Shown piece by piece: positions 20,101 to 29,478 of a DNA stretch of 64,000 bases. The first letter of the stretch is position 1. The number at the start of each line of letters is the position of its first letter. Location of the stretch: NCBI GenBank assembly GCA_030849045.1, contig JASAOL010000530.1, positions 1 through 64,000 on the forward strand, read 5' to 3'. The position numbers and the translations under genes are program-made. Origin of the DNA: Wallacemonas rigidus. Taxonomy: Eukaryota; Euglenozoa; Kinetoplastea; Trypanosomatida; Trypanosomatidae. The notes under the pieces are model-generated. The model did no database searches, was not told the origin of the DNA, and saw only the letters and a program-made list of their open reading frames with translations.

Positions 20101-22545
20101 TGCCGCTGGAGCGGACCGCTCAGAGACCAGCGCCGCAGCAGAAGGCATCGTTGTGGTAGCTGCGCGCTGCGGACGCGGCGGTGAGGCAGGCGCCGCGCAA
20201 CCGACGCGCAGGGATGAGACCACCAAGCCGTCGCTGCCGGTTGTGATGAAAACAGAGCCATCGAAGGAGGTGTGTGCGCTGGTCACAGACCCCGCTGTGC
20301 AGTCATGCGATGGGGCGAGAAGCTGCACGGACGGTGATTGCGTGCCGCTCTTCGGCTTGTTCTGGGAGTCGTTGTCGCTTTCGAGACTGCGAACGATGAC
20401 CTGTGCGTGCTTGCACACAAGGAGGAGCTCCGTCTGACGCGCACTCAAGGCCGCGTGGCAGGGCACGGCATCACGGTAGCACAGGTTGCGACCTGGCTCC
20501 TCGACGTACCCTTCCGGCTCCACGCCGGTCGGTGGCAGTGGCGGCAGACTGGTGCGTCCGCCGTAGCGGACCTTGCACGTGTACGCGTAAACAAGCTCCG
20601 CCTTATCCATTCCAATGGCCACTTCGCCGCCGGGCAGTGCTTGCAAAAGCACCACCGGCCAGGGTCCATTGTCAGGCTCCTCAAGGATGTCGTCATCAAG
20701 CACGTTGACGGCGTTGAGCTTGTCGTCCTCTGGCGTCGGTGCCGGCGCTTTGCGTTGACGAATGCCCACCAGAGCGTACCGCGGCACAAACGCGAAAGAC
20801 ACATCCCTGTGCACCTCGCCCTCCACGGGGCAAGCAAAGTGCAGAACCTGACCGGACTGATAGCCGACCAGCACACCTGCAGATGCACGGCCTGCCACCG
20901 TCGAATCCCAGACGGCGCACAGCGGGTCATCTATGGGTGACTGGCAGAACCCAAGGGGGTCAAGTGCGCCGCTGGGCTGCTCGACCGCGAAGAAAAAAAG
21001 CATGCCCTTTGTCGACACCGAGCAGAGGAGCCGGCACTGCGGGTCAGTGCATAAGGTCAGCACCGGGTCCGTGTGCGGTCTCCATTCCTGATGAGCCAAG
21101 AGCTGGTCACTGCGGGCCTCAAGCACACACACACGACCATCCGCGCCGCCAGCAACGAGGAGCAGTGGGCTTGAGGCGGGCTGTTCTTGTGGGACCAATG
21201 TCGTCAAGCTCGTGACGGCCGCGCTGAAGACGCGCAGCTTGGCCTGCTCGCGACCGTCGATGTAGTTGACGGCACGCACGAAGCCGTCTTCTCCACCCGT
21301 AAACACAATGTGCTCAGTTGGGGACGGAATCGCGGCGAGCATGCCACCTCCGTTGAAGGGCAGCTTGACAGGCTCCGCGGCGCGCGGACCGATGGCGCCT
21401 CGCCGAACTTCATCGGCAGTGGGAAATGGTACGGTGACGATAGCGCCGCTGCGGTCAAGTACGACCCACTCTCGGCGCGACTCGCAGAGTGTAACGGACT
21501 GAATAGTCGTGTTCTCCCCCACGTGGGTCTCCAGAAGGCATCGTGGGGCGTAGAGGGCAGGGATACCATCTCCCTCTGCCTGATCGAGCTCCTCGCGGTT
21601 CCAGTACCGGATATAGCCATCCGCGCCGCAGCTGACGACCGTGTGGCCATCGTGTATGAGCAGGACCACACTGATGTTGCCGGCGTGCGCAGGGACGAAG
21701 TCGTACTCGCACAGCCCCATTGCCGCGCTCTCATCGTGTGCGCTGCGGGCATCCATGGACGCCACAAAACTACACTTGACGAGATCGCCCTCCCACAGCA
21801 AAAGGCAACCGCTCTCGGAGCCCGAGATGACCTTGCCGTCTGGCAACACAGCAAAGCCACTAATGTCAGAAATCTCTAGGCGCCCGAACTTCCCCAGCGT
21901 TCCTTGAAGCTTCTTCCCGGTGAAGGTGTTGGCCATGGTCCAGAACTTGATGTGGCCCACGCCGCCACTCACTAGCAGAGAGCTGTCGAAGGTACTGAAC
22001 GCAACGGTATGGACATCGGTGCCGAAGCACTTGTTGCGTAGGATAAGCGACCGTGTCTCCCAATCCCAGACGGACAGGGTGTAGTCCGGGCCATCGGCGA
22101 CCGTCGCCATGCGCGTCCCCTTGACGTCGAAAGAAATAGCGCTGAACCCAACGAGTGCGCCGCCCTCAAAGGTGTGGACAGGCTTCTGTGAGGGCCACTC
22201 ACAGACGACAAGGCCGGGCTTATGCACAGCGCGCTGGCCCACCACGTAGCATGAGCGCGACGGATGCACACGGACGACGCCCACACCGCCGTTCACTGGG
22301 AGTTCTTGGGAATCCACCACCCCCGTGGTGAGATGCACAAATAAGACGAACCGGCCCGCTGCCATCACGACGATGTCGTCGGCAATCCAGGAAAGCGCGT
22401 TGTGATGCTTACTGTCAACGCCGTAGTGTGCCAAGACGCGGCTGCAGACGGCGGCAGTCGGGTACTGGTGGAGCGGGGGCTTTCCAGAGTCCGCATTCGC
22501 TGGCTCGCCGGCGACTGCCGCTGTTGGAGATCGCGCAGCGGACAT
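17155..22545 (-). CDS. CFAP44: Cilia- and flagella-associated protein 44
   Basis: A 1796-residue axonemal protein. CFAP43/CFAP44 form the tether/tether-head complex linking inner dynein arm f (I1) to the doublet, and their loss impairs flagellar beating in trypanosomes and sperm. WD40-type beta-propeller repeats fill about residues 40-790 (for example TLSVWDWE, HIKFWTM, GYIRYWNRE). After an Ala/Pro linker the rest is long charged coiled coil (about 830-1790), broken by a basic Ser/Thr-rich stretch near 1200-1240 and an Asp/Glu run near 1460-1485. WD propeller plus C-terminal coiled coil at this length is diagnostic of CFAP43/44; I choose 44 partly from remembered synteny with T. brucei chromosome 7. 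The ATG at 22545 is used because the frame upstream encodes only a CA repeat and homopolymer (HTHTHT, RRKKKPRK). Confidence 0.88.
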   Translation of the reverse strand: MSAARSPTAAVAGEPANADSGKPPLHQYPTAAVCSRVLAHYGVDSKHHNALSWIADDIVVMAAGRFVLFVHLTTGVVDSQELPVNGGVGVVRVHPSRSCYVVGQRAVHKPGLVVCEWPSQKPVHTFEGGALVGFSAISFDVKGTRMATVADGPDYTLSVWDWETRSLILRNKCFGTDVHTVAFSTFDSSLLVSGGVGHIKFWTMANTFTGKKLQGTLGKFGRLEISDISGFAVLPDGKVISGSESGCLLLWEGDLVKCSFVASMDARSAHDESAAMGLCEYDFVPAHAGNISVVLLIHDGHTVVSCGADGYIRYWNREELDQAEGDGIPALYAPRCLLETHVGENTTIQSVTLCESRREWVVLDRSGAIVTVPFPTADEVRRGAIGPRAAEPVKLPFNGGGMLAAIPSPTEHIVFTGGEDGFVRAVNYIDGREQAKLRVFSAAVTSLTTLVPQEQPASSPLLLVAGGADGRVCVLEARSDQLLAHQEWRPHTDPVLTLCTDPQCRLLCSVSTKGMLFFFAVEQPSGALDPLGFCQSPIDDPLCAVWDSTVAGRASAGVLVGYQSGQVLHFACPVEGEVHRDVSFAFVPRYALVGIRQRKAPAPTPEDDKLNAVNVLDDDILEEPDNGPWPVVLLQALPGGEVAIGMDKAELVYAYTCKVRYGGRTSLPPLPPTGVEPEGYVEEPGRNLCYRDAVPCHAALSARQTELLLVCKHAQVIVRSLESDNDSQNKPKSGTQSPSVQLLAPSHDCTAGSVTSAHTSFDGSVFITTGSDGLVVSSLRVGCAAPASPPRPQRAATTTMPSAAALVSERSAPAADLSIQQQKEAHDAAKREAAQRARLELFLARLRDVQKEYETVLEQNAQLPTEARLAGADLELDADMARALDAEKARRVREARREFALDAAREQVRTQKLRRRFVDNLLCDRVVLHAFSRQFDVASFRTADPAAAIASLEADMAALQHSDDDDDGEDGQVRAVAGEKSERTCVDPKSQADAHGERAAAAETSAGTAAQAVHTAEDSVAQPPAATRSAKTGMSGMSASVKQQLEKQEQRQRERDARRRGYDALLSRKPDPSEDAKRLETQRAADLAARGECVFRTDPEYTSEPDFRPTATAKLQRMINLQRLLVSKKMAFNETVMTHRAEKQTIIEHVNVLRARIEVINAQLKDHRCDASKLALQPDECPERLFEMSRADLDAYAVQMTEEKARQEQAKQAQRGFGADLAGATRKESASSGTEGNTSVHSPRVSSQTADPRRSSVCPRGTLTQRGSSRTKSTRSVVERGSRGSMAFTGANRDRMDAELRSKLENIRPSELEEEDLSMARLALLAERDRLSNQAHQLMKEYDDKLQRLLEERMQLDGDVCFAEGHLLLLFREYQMLLLYRKRDKELRQQLVQVQRSRENARREIEGFKKEAAAHEAALARAQDKQKELKREAEAYIHAHGPTEKVPYLLKIFNRHIKRRKRDADDDDNDDVTSDEDEEDDVVDDIGEEVCPASCDAEVWAAVLHLRERRLDLVDTIADEKASNEALKRKADAGCATVASLSKEVDEGLKQIRLLEVEKRKELNRLDMVVPLRCDQVKCLKDNKCPFDLRAQPVIVIADEEMRRLRQRVYELADLKNTRRDACNSMQAEEQAVRAEKAEAREAHSEWESKVCDVMMLKFGQHVDLEMLESCGSSRRIECKKEQLRQLELRWERSLRQYEAKIADLRDKLQGKIIENTHLLQDYGSYEGERQDIDRALAQSTAKTVQRYRGARVATREDRANLRELIAAQQEEIDALTAEIMMLSRKGGHAYSPQMM

Positions 22546-22587
22546 TTTTCGTGGTTTTTTTTTTCTTCGGCCCGTCTTCGCGTGGCC

Positions 22588-22619
22588 GTGTGTGTGTGTG
22601 TGTGTGTTTGTGTGTGTGT
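22588..22619. repeat. (TG)n repeat just upstream of CFAP44
   Basis: About 32 bases of TG with one TTG interruption, 43 bases before the CFAP44 ATG; on the transcript strand it reads as CA repeat. AG dinucleotides lie between it and the ATG, so it may be upstream of, or inside, the mature leader. Confidence 0.9.
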
Positions 22620-22835
22620 TCGCCTTGACCCACCGGAGACAGGCAGTGGGTTTAGGAGAGCGCAAACAAACGAGGAGTGACGCTCACTGGGGTGAAGAAG
22701 TCGAGAGAACTTCGGGGGGAGTGAAAAGTTAGCGGAAAACTATCGTTTTTTTTTTCTCCAACACGCCGATCTTTCTGCGGCTCTGCTCTCGAAGGACAAC
22801 AGCAACAACAGCACACAAGCGAGCGAGCCATGTGC

Positions 22836-22920
22836 AAGAGAGAGAGGGAGGGAGATCACAGCAGGAGAGAGTGCAAAGACGCAGGAGAGACGGGCAGAAG
22901 AATTTGAGGGAGGGAAGGCG
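22836..22920 (-). promoter_or_regulatory. Polypyrimidine tract, probable trans-splice signal for CFAP44
   Basis: About 85 bases almost free of transcript-strand purine runs (plus strand GA-rich), roughly 290-375 bases upstream of the CFAP44 ATG. In trypanosomatids such tracts direct spliced-leader addition to a downstream AG. The exact acceptor is not determined. Confidence 0.5.
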
Positions 22921-23391
22921 GGCGGAAGATGTGGGCATTTTGGGTGCACAAGTACTGATGACGATGATGGAGCCTGCGTGTGTGTGTCAATGGCGGGTAA
23001 TGCACACACACCGCAGAGCACAGAAGATGCACTTGCGACCGTCAGAACACACGCGTGTTGTCTTCCCGATGTCACGTGCAGTGGAGCATCGCACATTCAC
23101 GGCGTACTGCGAGACAGCACAGAGTGTAGGTTGATGGAGGTGAGCGGTGTGTCCAATACTGGACACCAAGTCAGTTCGTGTTCTTCTCTTCTCTCATCTC
23201 GTTCACTGATCAAAGCGTGTCCCTTGCGAAGGCTAAAGCTTCGCAAAAGAAGATACGCACACATAACCACCTTGTCTGTGGGAGAGGCGAACGGGACAAA
23301 AAGACATCACGGAGCACCTGCACACAGCTAAGCTGTACGGGAGGAGGCAACGCTGTTTGTAGACTTTTTTGTCGTCCGACGTGGCGTGCGT

Positions 23392-25647
23392 TCACTGTGC
23401 CCCCAAGCGAGTGAGGAGAGCTCCAAGGAAGATAGTGGCCTGCACACCCGCGGTCTTGGCCTGCGTGGCGAGCGTTTCGTCACCCGTCATGATAGCGGCG
23501 CGCTTATGCCCGTTGTGTTGTATGACACGAAGCAGCTCGCAAGACGCACCAAACAAGCTCTCATGCTCCCCGAGTGTCAGAGAGAGCGCGAGCGGCACGC
23601 ACACGAACCACTCGCTGTGAGTGCGCTGCCAGCGACGCAGCATTGCGCGGGCACCGTCGGTCGTGGAGGTGGGACTCGCCAGCGTCTGAAAGGGTAAGAG
23701 GGCCAGGGCGCCTTTCTTCCGCACGTAGCCATCCATCATCTTCACAAAAGCCGCCTCATGAGGGGGGTGAGCGGCCAGCATGTTGCAGGCCGCCGCATCG
23801 AGCACATTACAAGAACACTCGGACGCGATACCCGCCTGCAACAGTGCTGGTAGAGCCGGCGCAGCGGTCTTCTGGCCGCTGCCGCGAGCAGCAGCCCAGT
23901 ACGGAGCGAATACGCCATCGGCCGCGATGTCACCCAGAAGTGCACGCTGCGCCTCCACGCTGAGGCCGTACATGTCGCTGCTGGCGCTGAGGCCGTGGAT
24001 GGCTGCGACCGCGGAGAGAAGAAAAGGCATTATCGTGTCCAGCAGCGTCAGTGCCATCGGTGAGACGGCGCTGCCATCGCTGGTAGGTGCGCGCGACACG
24101 GCGACGAGCAACTCAGTCGCGTACGCCAGTCGCCGACTCCACCACGCAGCTGTCGCTCGTCCAGCGGCAGAGGCGCCAGTGCACAGTACTTTGCCGAGGT
24201 ATGCCACGACCCCAATCTGCCGCACATGCGCATCGCCCTGCTGAGTAGCTGGTAAGAGGAGGCCCGCGAAGCGGCGAACGCACCACATGAAAAACTCGAG
24301 AGGATCACCGGACGGGAGCACCGCGGCAGAAGCAGCGGAAGGCGCGCCCGAGTCGTCGCTGTCAAACGCGTACGGCAGGCTGACGCGCAGGGCCTCCGAC
24401 GTTGGTGTAGAGACGACGCACATGAGCGCGAACAGCGCCAGGACTTTCGCCGCTGTGCACTGGGCAGTCGCGGCAGTGACGATGAGCGTCTCCACAGACC
24501 GGCTGGTCATCGGTAGCCGGCGTAGCGCGGCGTAGTGGACAACTTCGCAAGAAAGGCTGAGCGCCTCCGCCTGTTGGGCTGCGTGTGGAGCGGTGTCGCC
24601 GACCACTGCAGCTGACTCCTCCTCTGGCTCACAGAGAGCGCACACGACGTCACTTAAGAAGGCACCGACGACAAGCGCAGCTGACTCGTGTACGCCCTCA
24701 ATTGGCGGTTGAGCCAAGACGGACGCGTTCAGGATGTCCTGGCGCACGAGGTTGATCAAACGCACACGATGCACTGCGTCACCACTGACGGCGAGGAGAC
24801 ACCTTCCGTATGCGGCCGCGTGCACGACGGTCAGGTCGCCAGCCTCGCGGGTCAGTTGGACAACTCTCGAAAAAACACCCAGAAAGCCCGGCTTCAGACG
24901 CGCCGGTGCCTGAGCCGTGTCCGCGAGCGCCACGGACGCGAGGGCAGCGCATAGAGGACCCCAGACAGTGCGCAGTGATGAGGGTGCCGCTGGCGCTACG
25001 CTGGGTACTGTGGCTGGGGGGCAGGCGTGGCGGGCGATGAGCAGACGCGCGACAGGCATGGGATTGTCTGCGAGCGCCGCGACAATGTCGAGACACAAGG
25101 CTGGGGAAAGATGAGGGCTGCCATCAAGGACCAGTTCCTCAAGTAGGTCGATGATAGCCGCGTGCGCACCGCGGCGGTATTGGTCCTTGGGGTCGCTGCG
25201 CTCACTCGCCTCGCACAACCACCGCACGGCGCGGCGAAGCGAGGCCAGATTAGGTGCAGCCCCGGTGCGACGATCCAGTGCAAAACGAGATTGAATATCG
25301 TCCGCCGACCGCGCTTGGGCTAACCAGTGGAACGTCTCCAGTCGCCGCTGCGCCACGTCGAAAGGCGTCCGCCGACGGTGCGGAATGCGCACGACAGCGC
25401 TGCTGTCAGCCTCTAGCGTCTCTGCTCCAACGAGCATCTCCTGACGGCGTCGCTTGTGAACAACAAAGGAGGAACCATACCGGCATCTCTGCAGCGACTG
25501 CGTTTCCGCCAGCTCGTCGGTGAAGCACCGGTAGCGTGTTGTGGTTGGCAGCGAAAGTGCTCGCGGCGTCTCCTCCGCAATGGCGGAGGTGGTGCTAAAG
25601 TCGCCCTCGGCCACTTCCTCACCCTGATCCCACGTCGCCGCCTCCAT
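23392..25647 (-). CDS. Hypothetical helical protein, possibly armadillo-like
   Basis: 751 residues of mostly short Ala/Leu-rich helices, without membrane segments or catalytic motifs I recognise. A basic stretch (HKRRRQEMLVG, about 64-74) and a second (PHRRRTPF, about 88-95) precede the helical body. That order, an Arg-rich N-terminal helix then helical repeats, recalls importin-alpha/TMCO6-type proteins, but I cannot match individual armadillo repeats, so this is weak. The coding call is supported by a single 2.2 kb frame with GC-rich third positions, an ATG directly at its start, and a strong pyrimidine tract upstream. Confidence 0.75.
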   Translation of the reverse strand: MEAATWDQGEEVAEGDFSTTSAIAEETPRALSLPTTTRYRCFTDELAETQSLQRCRYGSSFVVHKRRRQEMLVGAETLEADSSAVVRIPHRRRTPFDVAQRRLETFHWLAQARSADDIQSRFALDRRTGAAPNLASLRRAVRWLCEASERSDPKDQYRRGAHAAIIDLLEELVLDGSPHLSPALCLDIVAALADNPMPVARLLIARHACPPATVPSVAPAAPSSLRTVWGPLCAALASVALADTAQAPARLKPGFLGVFSRVVQLTREAGDLTVVHAAAYGRCLLAVSGDAVHRVRLINLVRQDILNASVLAQPPIEGVHESAALVVGAFLSDVVCALCEPEEESAAVVGDTAPHAAQQAEALSLSCEVVHYAALRRLPMTSRSVETLIVTAATAQCTAAKVLALFALMCVVSTPTSEALRVSLPYAFDSDDSGAPSAASAAVLPSGDPLEFFMWCVRRFAGLLLPATQQGDAHVRQIGVVAYLGKVLCTGASAAGRATAAWWSRRLAYATELLVAVSRAPTSDGSAVSPMALTLLDTIMPFLLSAVAAIHGLSASSDMYGLSVEAQRALLGDIAADGVFAPYWAAARGSGQKTAAPALPALLQAGIASECSCNVLDAAACNMLAAHPPHEAAFVKMMDGYVRKKGALALLPFQTLASPTSTTDGARAMLRRWQRTHSEWFVCVPLALSLTLGEHESLFGASCELLRVIQHNGHKRAAIMTGDETLATQAKTAGVQATIFLGALLTRLGAQ

Positions 25648-27077
25648 CTCGTGACGTGCAAGCCGCGCGCTCGAAGGGCCACCACAGCGTGTTCAGTAGA
25701 AGATGTCCCTGGTGATCAGATGAGCAGCGCTGGTAGGGACAACAAAGCCGCGTGAACAAGTTCGGGAGAGGGCGTCGATTTCAAGTGCCCACTCAACAAC
25801 AACGAGACTAAAAAATGGATGAAGGGGAACAAAACACCACAGTCGGCAGCAGTAAAGACGTTCAGACGTTCAGAGGGAAGGAGTGAGAGACAGGGAGAGA
25901 GAGAGAGCAGCTGGGCAGCGCGGCCACGAAGACCGGTCGTTGTTTTCATCAAAGGAAAGAAGACGATCGCGGCACTCATCAGGACAGTAAAGGGTGTTAC
26001 TTAGCTCAGTGGATGGTTTGCTACACGCCATGTGGAGCTGAGTACACGGCATGAGTCCATTCAGAACATCGACGAAACGGTCTCTGTATAGGCAGACACC
26101 TGTGCATCCTCAACTCTCACTCCTGTTTGTTTTTTCCCCGCGTGGCCCACGTGCTGTTCACCGTTCTTCGCGACGCCAGCGAGTGACGTTGTCGTTTGTG
26201 ATGATGGTATGATGTTGGAAGTTGAACAGAAAGAGTGATCCGAGACGTGCGCACGTACGCAAACGTCGTGCAACAAAACGAAACCACAAGCGGCCACATA
26301 CACACACACACGCACAAAAAAAAAAAAAAAGAATGATGGTGCCGCGAATTTGAGCCGTGTAGCTGGAACGGAGAGAAACAACAAAGAGTATCAAAGAAAA
26401 GCTGGCGGACGGTTGCCTCACAGCTGGGAATGGTGGGTTCAAGCGCCAATGGTCACGTCTACTTGCCAGAACTGACAGCGACTGCACCTGTGTGGTATAC
26501 GGGCTCGTCATCCCACCTCCGCATGGTCTCAAAAGGACCCGTTCATGATGTCTACGATCACTGCCTGCGCCGCGCGTGATTAGCAGGGATGAACGCGAGT
26601 TGAGCGACACTGAGCTGTGTGCACAAGGCGGCTTCCCTGTCACCGCGACACACACACACACGCACCAAAGCTGCGTAGACACAGTAGTCCTGTCGGCAGG
26701 TGAGTACAGGAAGTACAAATACAGAATGCCAACAAGAGGTAGGGAACGAGAACAGACGGTAGCGGGGGAGAAAAAGTAGGTTTGGGCAACTGCGAGCAGG
26801 GGGGGGGGCCTACCCGCCGATGCTAGTCGCTTCATCTGGTATCAGCCTCGCTGCATGAACACGCGTAGTCATGATATCATGCACGTCAGTACAGCGGGAA
26901 GCGTGCGCACTGGCTTGCGTGAATTTACATGTCTCTCTGAGCGCGACACGGAAATGGCAGAGACGAAGAAAAAAAAAAAGAAAGAAATGGTTTACATTGT
27001 GTATCAAGACGCGCGTAAGTCACGCGGGCGGAGAGAGCAAGGGTAAAACAGCAAGGGTCTGCGGCTGGTGCACAGAC
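25648..27077. other. Long intergenic region
   Basis: The pyrimidine tract at 25909-25871 probably serves the 751-residue protein gene. The remainder is the 3' UTR of the NEK gene, with a CA run near 26300, A-runs near 26317 and 26970, and a G-run near 26800. Open frames at 26158-26835 are hydrophobic and Cys-rich and not credible as genes. Confidence 0.6.
25871..25909 (-). promoter_or_regulatory. Polypyrimidine tract, probable trans-splice signal
   Basis: Transcript-strand CT-rich tract about 225 bases upstream of the ATG at 25647, with the next AG at 25808-25809. The layout fits spliced-leader addition. Confidence 0.5.
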
Positions 27078-28844
27078 TTACACGGCACCTCCCATCCGTC
27101 GTTGTGCGCGCTCCATCGCCGCTCGTTGTAGCATCCCTTTGATGTCCACGGACGGTGCGCCGTTGGCGGCGTCCGACATACCCGTCTTCAATGGTGGCGG
27201 TGCTCGACTATTCGCCGGTGCTCGACTATTCGCCGGAGCCGCGCGGAAAAGCGGGTTCAAATACGTGGGCTGCGACTCTGCGCGGGGGGTGACGGCGTAG
27301 CGACCGCGGGAGTTGGCAACAGGGATGGACGGCAAGTATCCGCGTGCCGCACTCGTCGACGGTGACGAAGAGACGGGATAAACGCCTTGGTGTCGGTATG
27401 GTCGATATTCACCACTAATGCGGTGTGCTTGCGACTGCCGCGATGCGGATTGGTAGCTATTCAGGTGCTGGTACAAATTGTCCATCTCCCCCGCGCGAGA
27501 CGGAATGATCGCCTCGCTACTACGGGCCACATTGTGCAGATACGGGCTCCTCGAGGGCAGGCCAGCCTGCGAGCTGCTACTGCTGCGGATCTGGTTTCCA
27601 TAGTGACCGTACGGCCCTACAGCGGGTGCGGCATTTGCGCCGAGTCTGCCTGGCACCTGGCGCGTGAACTGGCGAGGTGCGGCCCCGTAACGCAGACGGG
27701 CGGCAGAACCAACTTCTTCGCTCGCCGCGCGCACACCTGGGGCGAGTTCGTCACGGTCACGCCCCAACGCATACCCGGCACGACCACCCGCGCTGACGTG
27801 GCCGCCCCCGGCGATGACACCCGGTGTTGCTACCAACGGTGGAGGTGTCGGCGAGTCAGTACGGGTGGGTGGTGGGGCGCTTGTCGTGTCGCTCGCCCCG
27901 GTTGGGTGGGGGCACACCACTGGCAGGGGAGACACAGTGGGGGAAGCCGCGGCGCTCCCAGCCTCTTGGAGAATCGATTCTGGTAAGAGACGGTTCTTGA
28001 GCAGAGCTTCGAGGTACTTCTCCGGGACGACGTCGCCTCTGAGCCACTCTCGCATACGGCGCTGCAGAATAGGCAGCTCGAGGAGGTCAGCGAGCGCGAT
28101 GCGCTGACTCGGGTCTTTCATGAGCATACGCGGGACAATGTTTCGCAGCTCAGTGGAGTACATCATCGGGAGAGGATCATATTGGACCTTGAGAATGCGT
28201 TGCATCAGCCCTTTCATGTCGTTGGCGTTGAAGGGGTGTTTGAGGGCCATCACCTCGTACAAGACGACACCGAGGGCCCAAACGTCACTCGCGTAATCGT
28301 ACGGGCGTTCGAGGATCAGCTCGGGTGACAAGTAGTAGGGTGTGCCTACGAACGTCTTCGCCTGATCGTACGTGCCGTCCAGCGCGCGCGAAATGCCAAA
28401 GTCGCCGAGTTTCACCACGTTGTCACTTGTCAAGAACACATTTTGCGACTTGATATCGCGGTGAAGAATCTTGCGCTGATGCACGTAATGCATACTAAGG
28501 ACGATCTGGATGAGCCAATCGAGAACCTGGGACTCTCTGAAGTTGACCCCGTAGTTTTTCTTGACACGTGACCCCAGGTCCCCTCCGTCTGCGTACTCCA
28601 TGACAATGCACAGGTGGTCGGACTTCTTCGCGAGGAAGCTATCTACATAGTTGATGATATTCGGATGCTTGAGGGCACTCAACACGCGTGCCTCGTTGAG
28701 ACTCTGTTGCCGCTCTTTTCGATTCATGCGTGTAAGGTCGACCTGTTTGATGACATAGTACTTGCCGTCATCGTTGTTGCGGGCCAGCGCGCAGGCGCCC
28801 ATGTTCCCCTTTCCAATATTTCTCACCTTGGTGAACTTGTCCAT
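27078..28844 (-). CDS. NIMA-related (NEK) protein kinase
   Basis: A 588-residue Ser/Thr kinase with its catalytic domain at the very N-terminus: GKGNMG glycine loop (11-16), Lys33, Glu51, HRD at 128-130, DFG at 148-150 and GTPYYLSPE at 167-175, all intact. N-terminal placement, HRDIKSQN and GTPYYLSPE are NEK hallmarks. NEKs are expanded in kinetoplastids, with roles in basal body, flagellum and cell-cycle control; this member's role is unknown. The C-terminal half (about 300-588) is disordered, rich in Pro, Ser, Ala and Arg, and includes a perfect direct repeat, APANSR twice. The frame is open upstream to 28907, but the kinase fold begins at the ATG at 28844. Confidence 0.92.
   Translation of the reverse strand: MDKFTKVRNIGKGNMGACALARNNDDGKYYVIKQVDLTRMNRKERQQSLNEARVLSALKHPNIINYVDSFLAKKSDHLCIVMEYADGGDLGSRVKKNYGVNFRESQVLDWLIQIVLSMHYVHQRKILHRDIKSQNVFLTSDNVVKLGDFGISRALDGTYDQAKTFVGTPYYLSPELILERPYDYASDVWALGVVLYEVMALKHPFNANDMKGLMQRILKVQYDPLPMMYSTELRNIVPRMLMKDPSQRIALADLLELPILQRRMREWLRGDVVPEKYLEALLKNRLLPESILQEAGSAAASPTVSPLPVVCPHPTGASDTTSAPPPTRTDSPTPPPLVATPGVIAGGGHVSAGGRAGYALGRDRDELAPGVRAASEEVGSAARLRYGAAPRQFTRQVPGRLGANAAPAVGPYGHYGNQIRSSSSSQAGLPSRSPYLHNVARSSEAIIPSRAGEMDNLYQHLNSYQSASRQSQAHRISGEYRPYRHQGVYPVSSSPSTSAARGYLPSIPVANSRGRYAVTPRAESQPTYLNPLFRAAPANSRAPANSRAPPPLKTGMSDAANGAPSVDIKGMLQRAAMERAQRRMGGAV
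27201..27236. repeat. 18-base tandem duplication inside the NEK gene
   Basis: Two exact copies of an 18-base unit (27201-27218 and 27219-27236), encoding APANSR twice in the disordered tail. Identity at the DNA level points to a recent slip. Confidence 0.9.
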
Positions 28845-28860
28845 CGTGGCGCACGACGAC

Positions 28861-28888
28861 GGGGGTGAAGGGGTTAGGGGGTGAGGGG
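28861..28888 (+). other. G-quadruplex-forming motif at the NEK leader
   Basis: On the plus (template) strand the sequence is G5-N4-G4-N3-G5-N3-G4, matching the intramolecular quadruplex rule. It lies 17 bases upstream of the NEK ATG. The closest transcript-strand AG upstream of the ATG is at 28897-28898, beyond the motif, so the complementary C-rich sequence should be in the mature mRNA leader. Confidence 0.7.
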
Positions 28889-29446
28889 CCGATGGGCTCG
28901 CGTACACAGACTCAGCAAATAAAGCGCGAGACGTGCAGGAGCGTTGTATATGTGGCTATCGGTATCCACTTGACACTAAAAAGGAAACGAAAAAAGTTCA
29001 ATGACGTCGCTTGGTCACTGAAGTACGAAACAAAGTGAAAAAAGAGACAGTGCGAAATTAAGAGTCCAAGCAGCCGCCGTAGGCAAGAGAATGGCTTGGA
29101 AAAGGCAGAAAGAACGAGTAGAGGTGGGAAGCGCGCTCTTGTCACTATGTATATGTGGGGAGTATCCACGAACAAAGGAACAAGCAGCCTGCGAGTATAT
29201 ATGTATAAAAATTACAAGAGGCGCGAGACAAGAGGGCACAGGAGGAGAGCGGAGAAGGCCAGAGTCTGTGTGCGATTACCTCTTCACAGAAAAAAAAAAA
29301 GCGTTTGCGCAAAAGAGGTGAAAAATAAGAATGACAAGAAAGCAATAAACGAAGAAGCAGAAGAACTGTACGGCAGTATGCACGTCAATGCGGTGGGTGC
29401 CGATGTACAGATGTTTCGAGTCCGTGCTGACTCTTTTGAGACGCAA

Positions 29447-29478
29447 GAACCTGTTTGCAGAACCTGTTTGCAGAACCT
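29447..29478. repeat. 13-base tandem repeat
   Basis: GAACCTGTTTGCA occurs twice in tandem followed by a partial third copy (GAACCT), in the intergenic region upstream of the NEK gene. Confidence 0.85.

Larger units (their letters stand above)
22546..23391. other. Intergenic region
   Basis: CFAP44 leader and the 3' UTR of the next gene upstream. It contains a TG run and the pyrimidine tract listed separately. No credible gene. Confidence 0.6.

Noticed and set aside
26430-26460. tRNA T-arm-like GGTTCAAGC
   Set aside because: The stem pairs poorly around a seven-base loop, and no acceptor, D or anticodon arms could be placed nearby.
26158-26835. 225-residue minus-strand open frame between the NEK and helical-protein genes
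   Set aside because: Composition follows the CA and A runs beneath it (CVCVCV, FFFF), there is no motif, and it lies in UTR-like sequence.
28861-28888. Telomere-like TTAGGG
   Set aside because: Only one imperfect match sits inside a G-rich run, with no tandem array. It is better described as a quadruplex motif.
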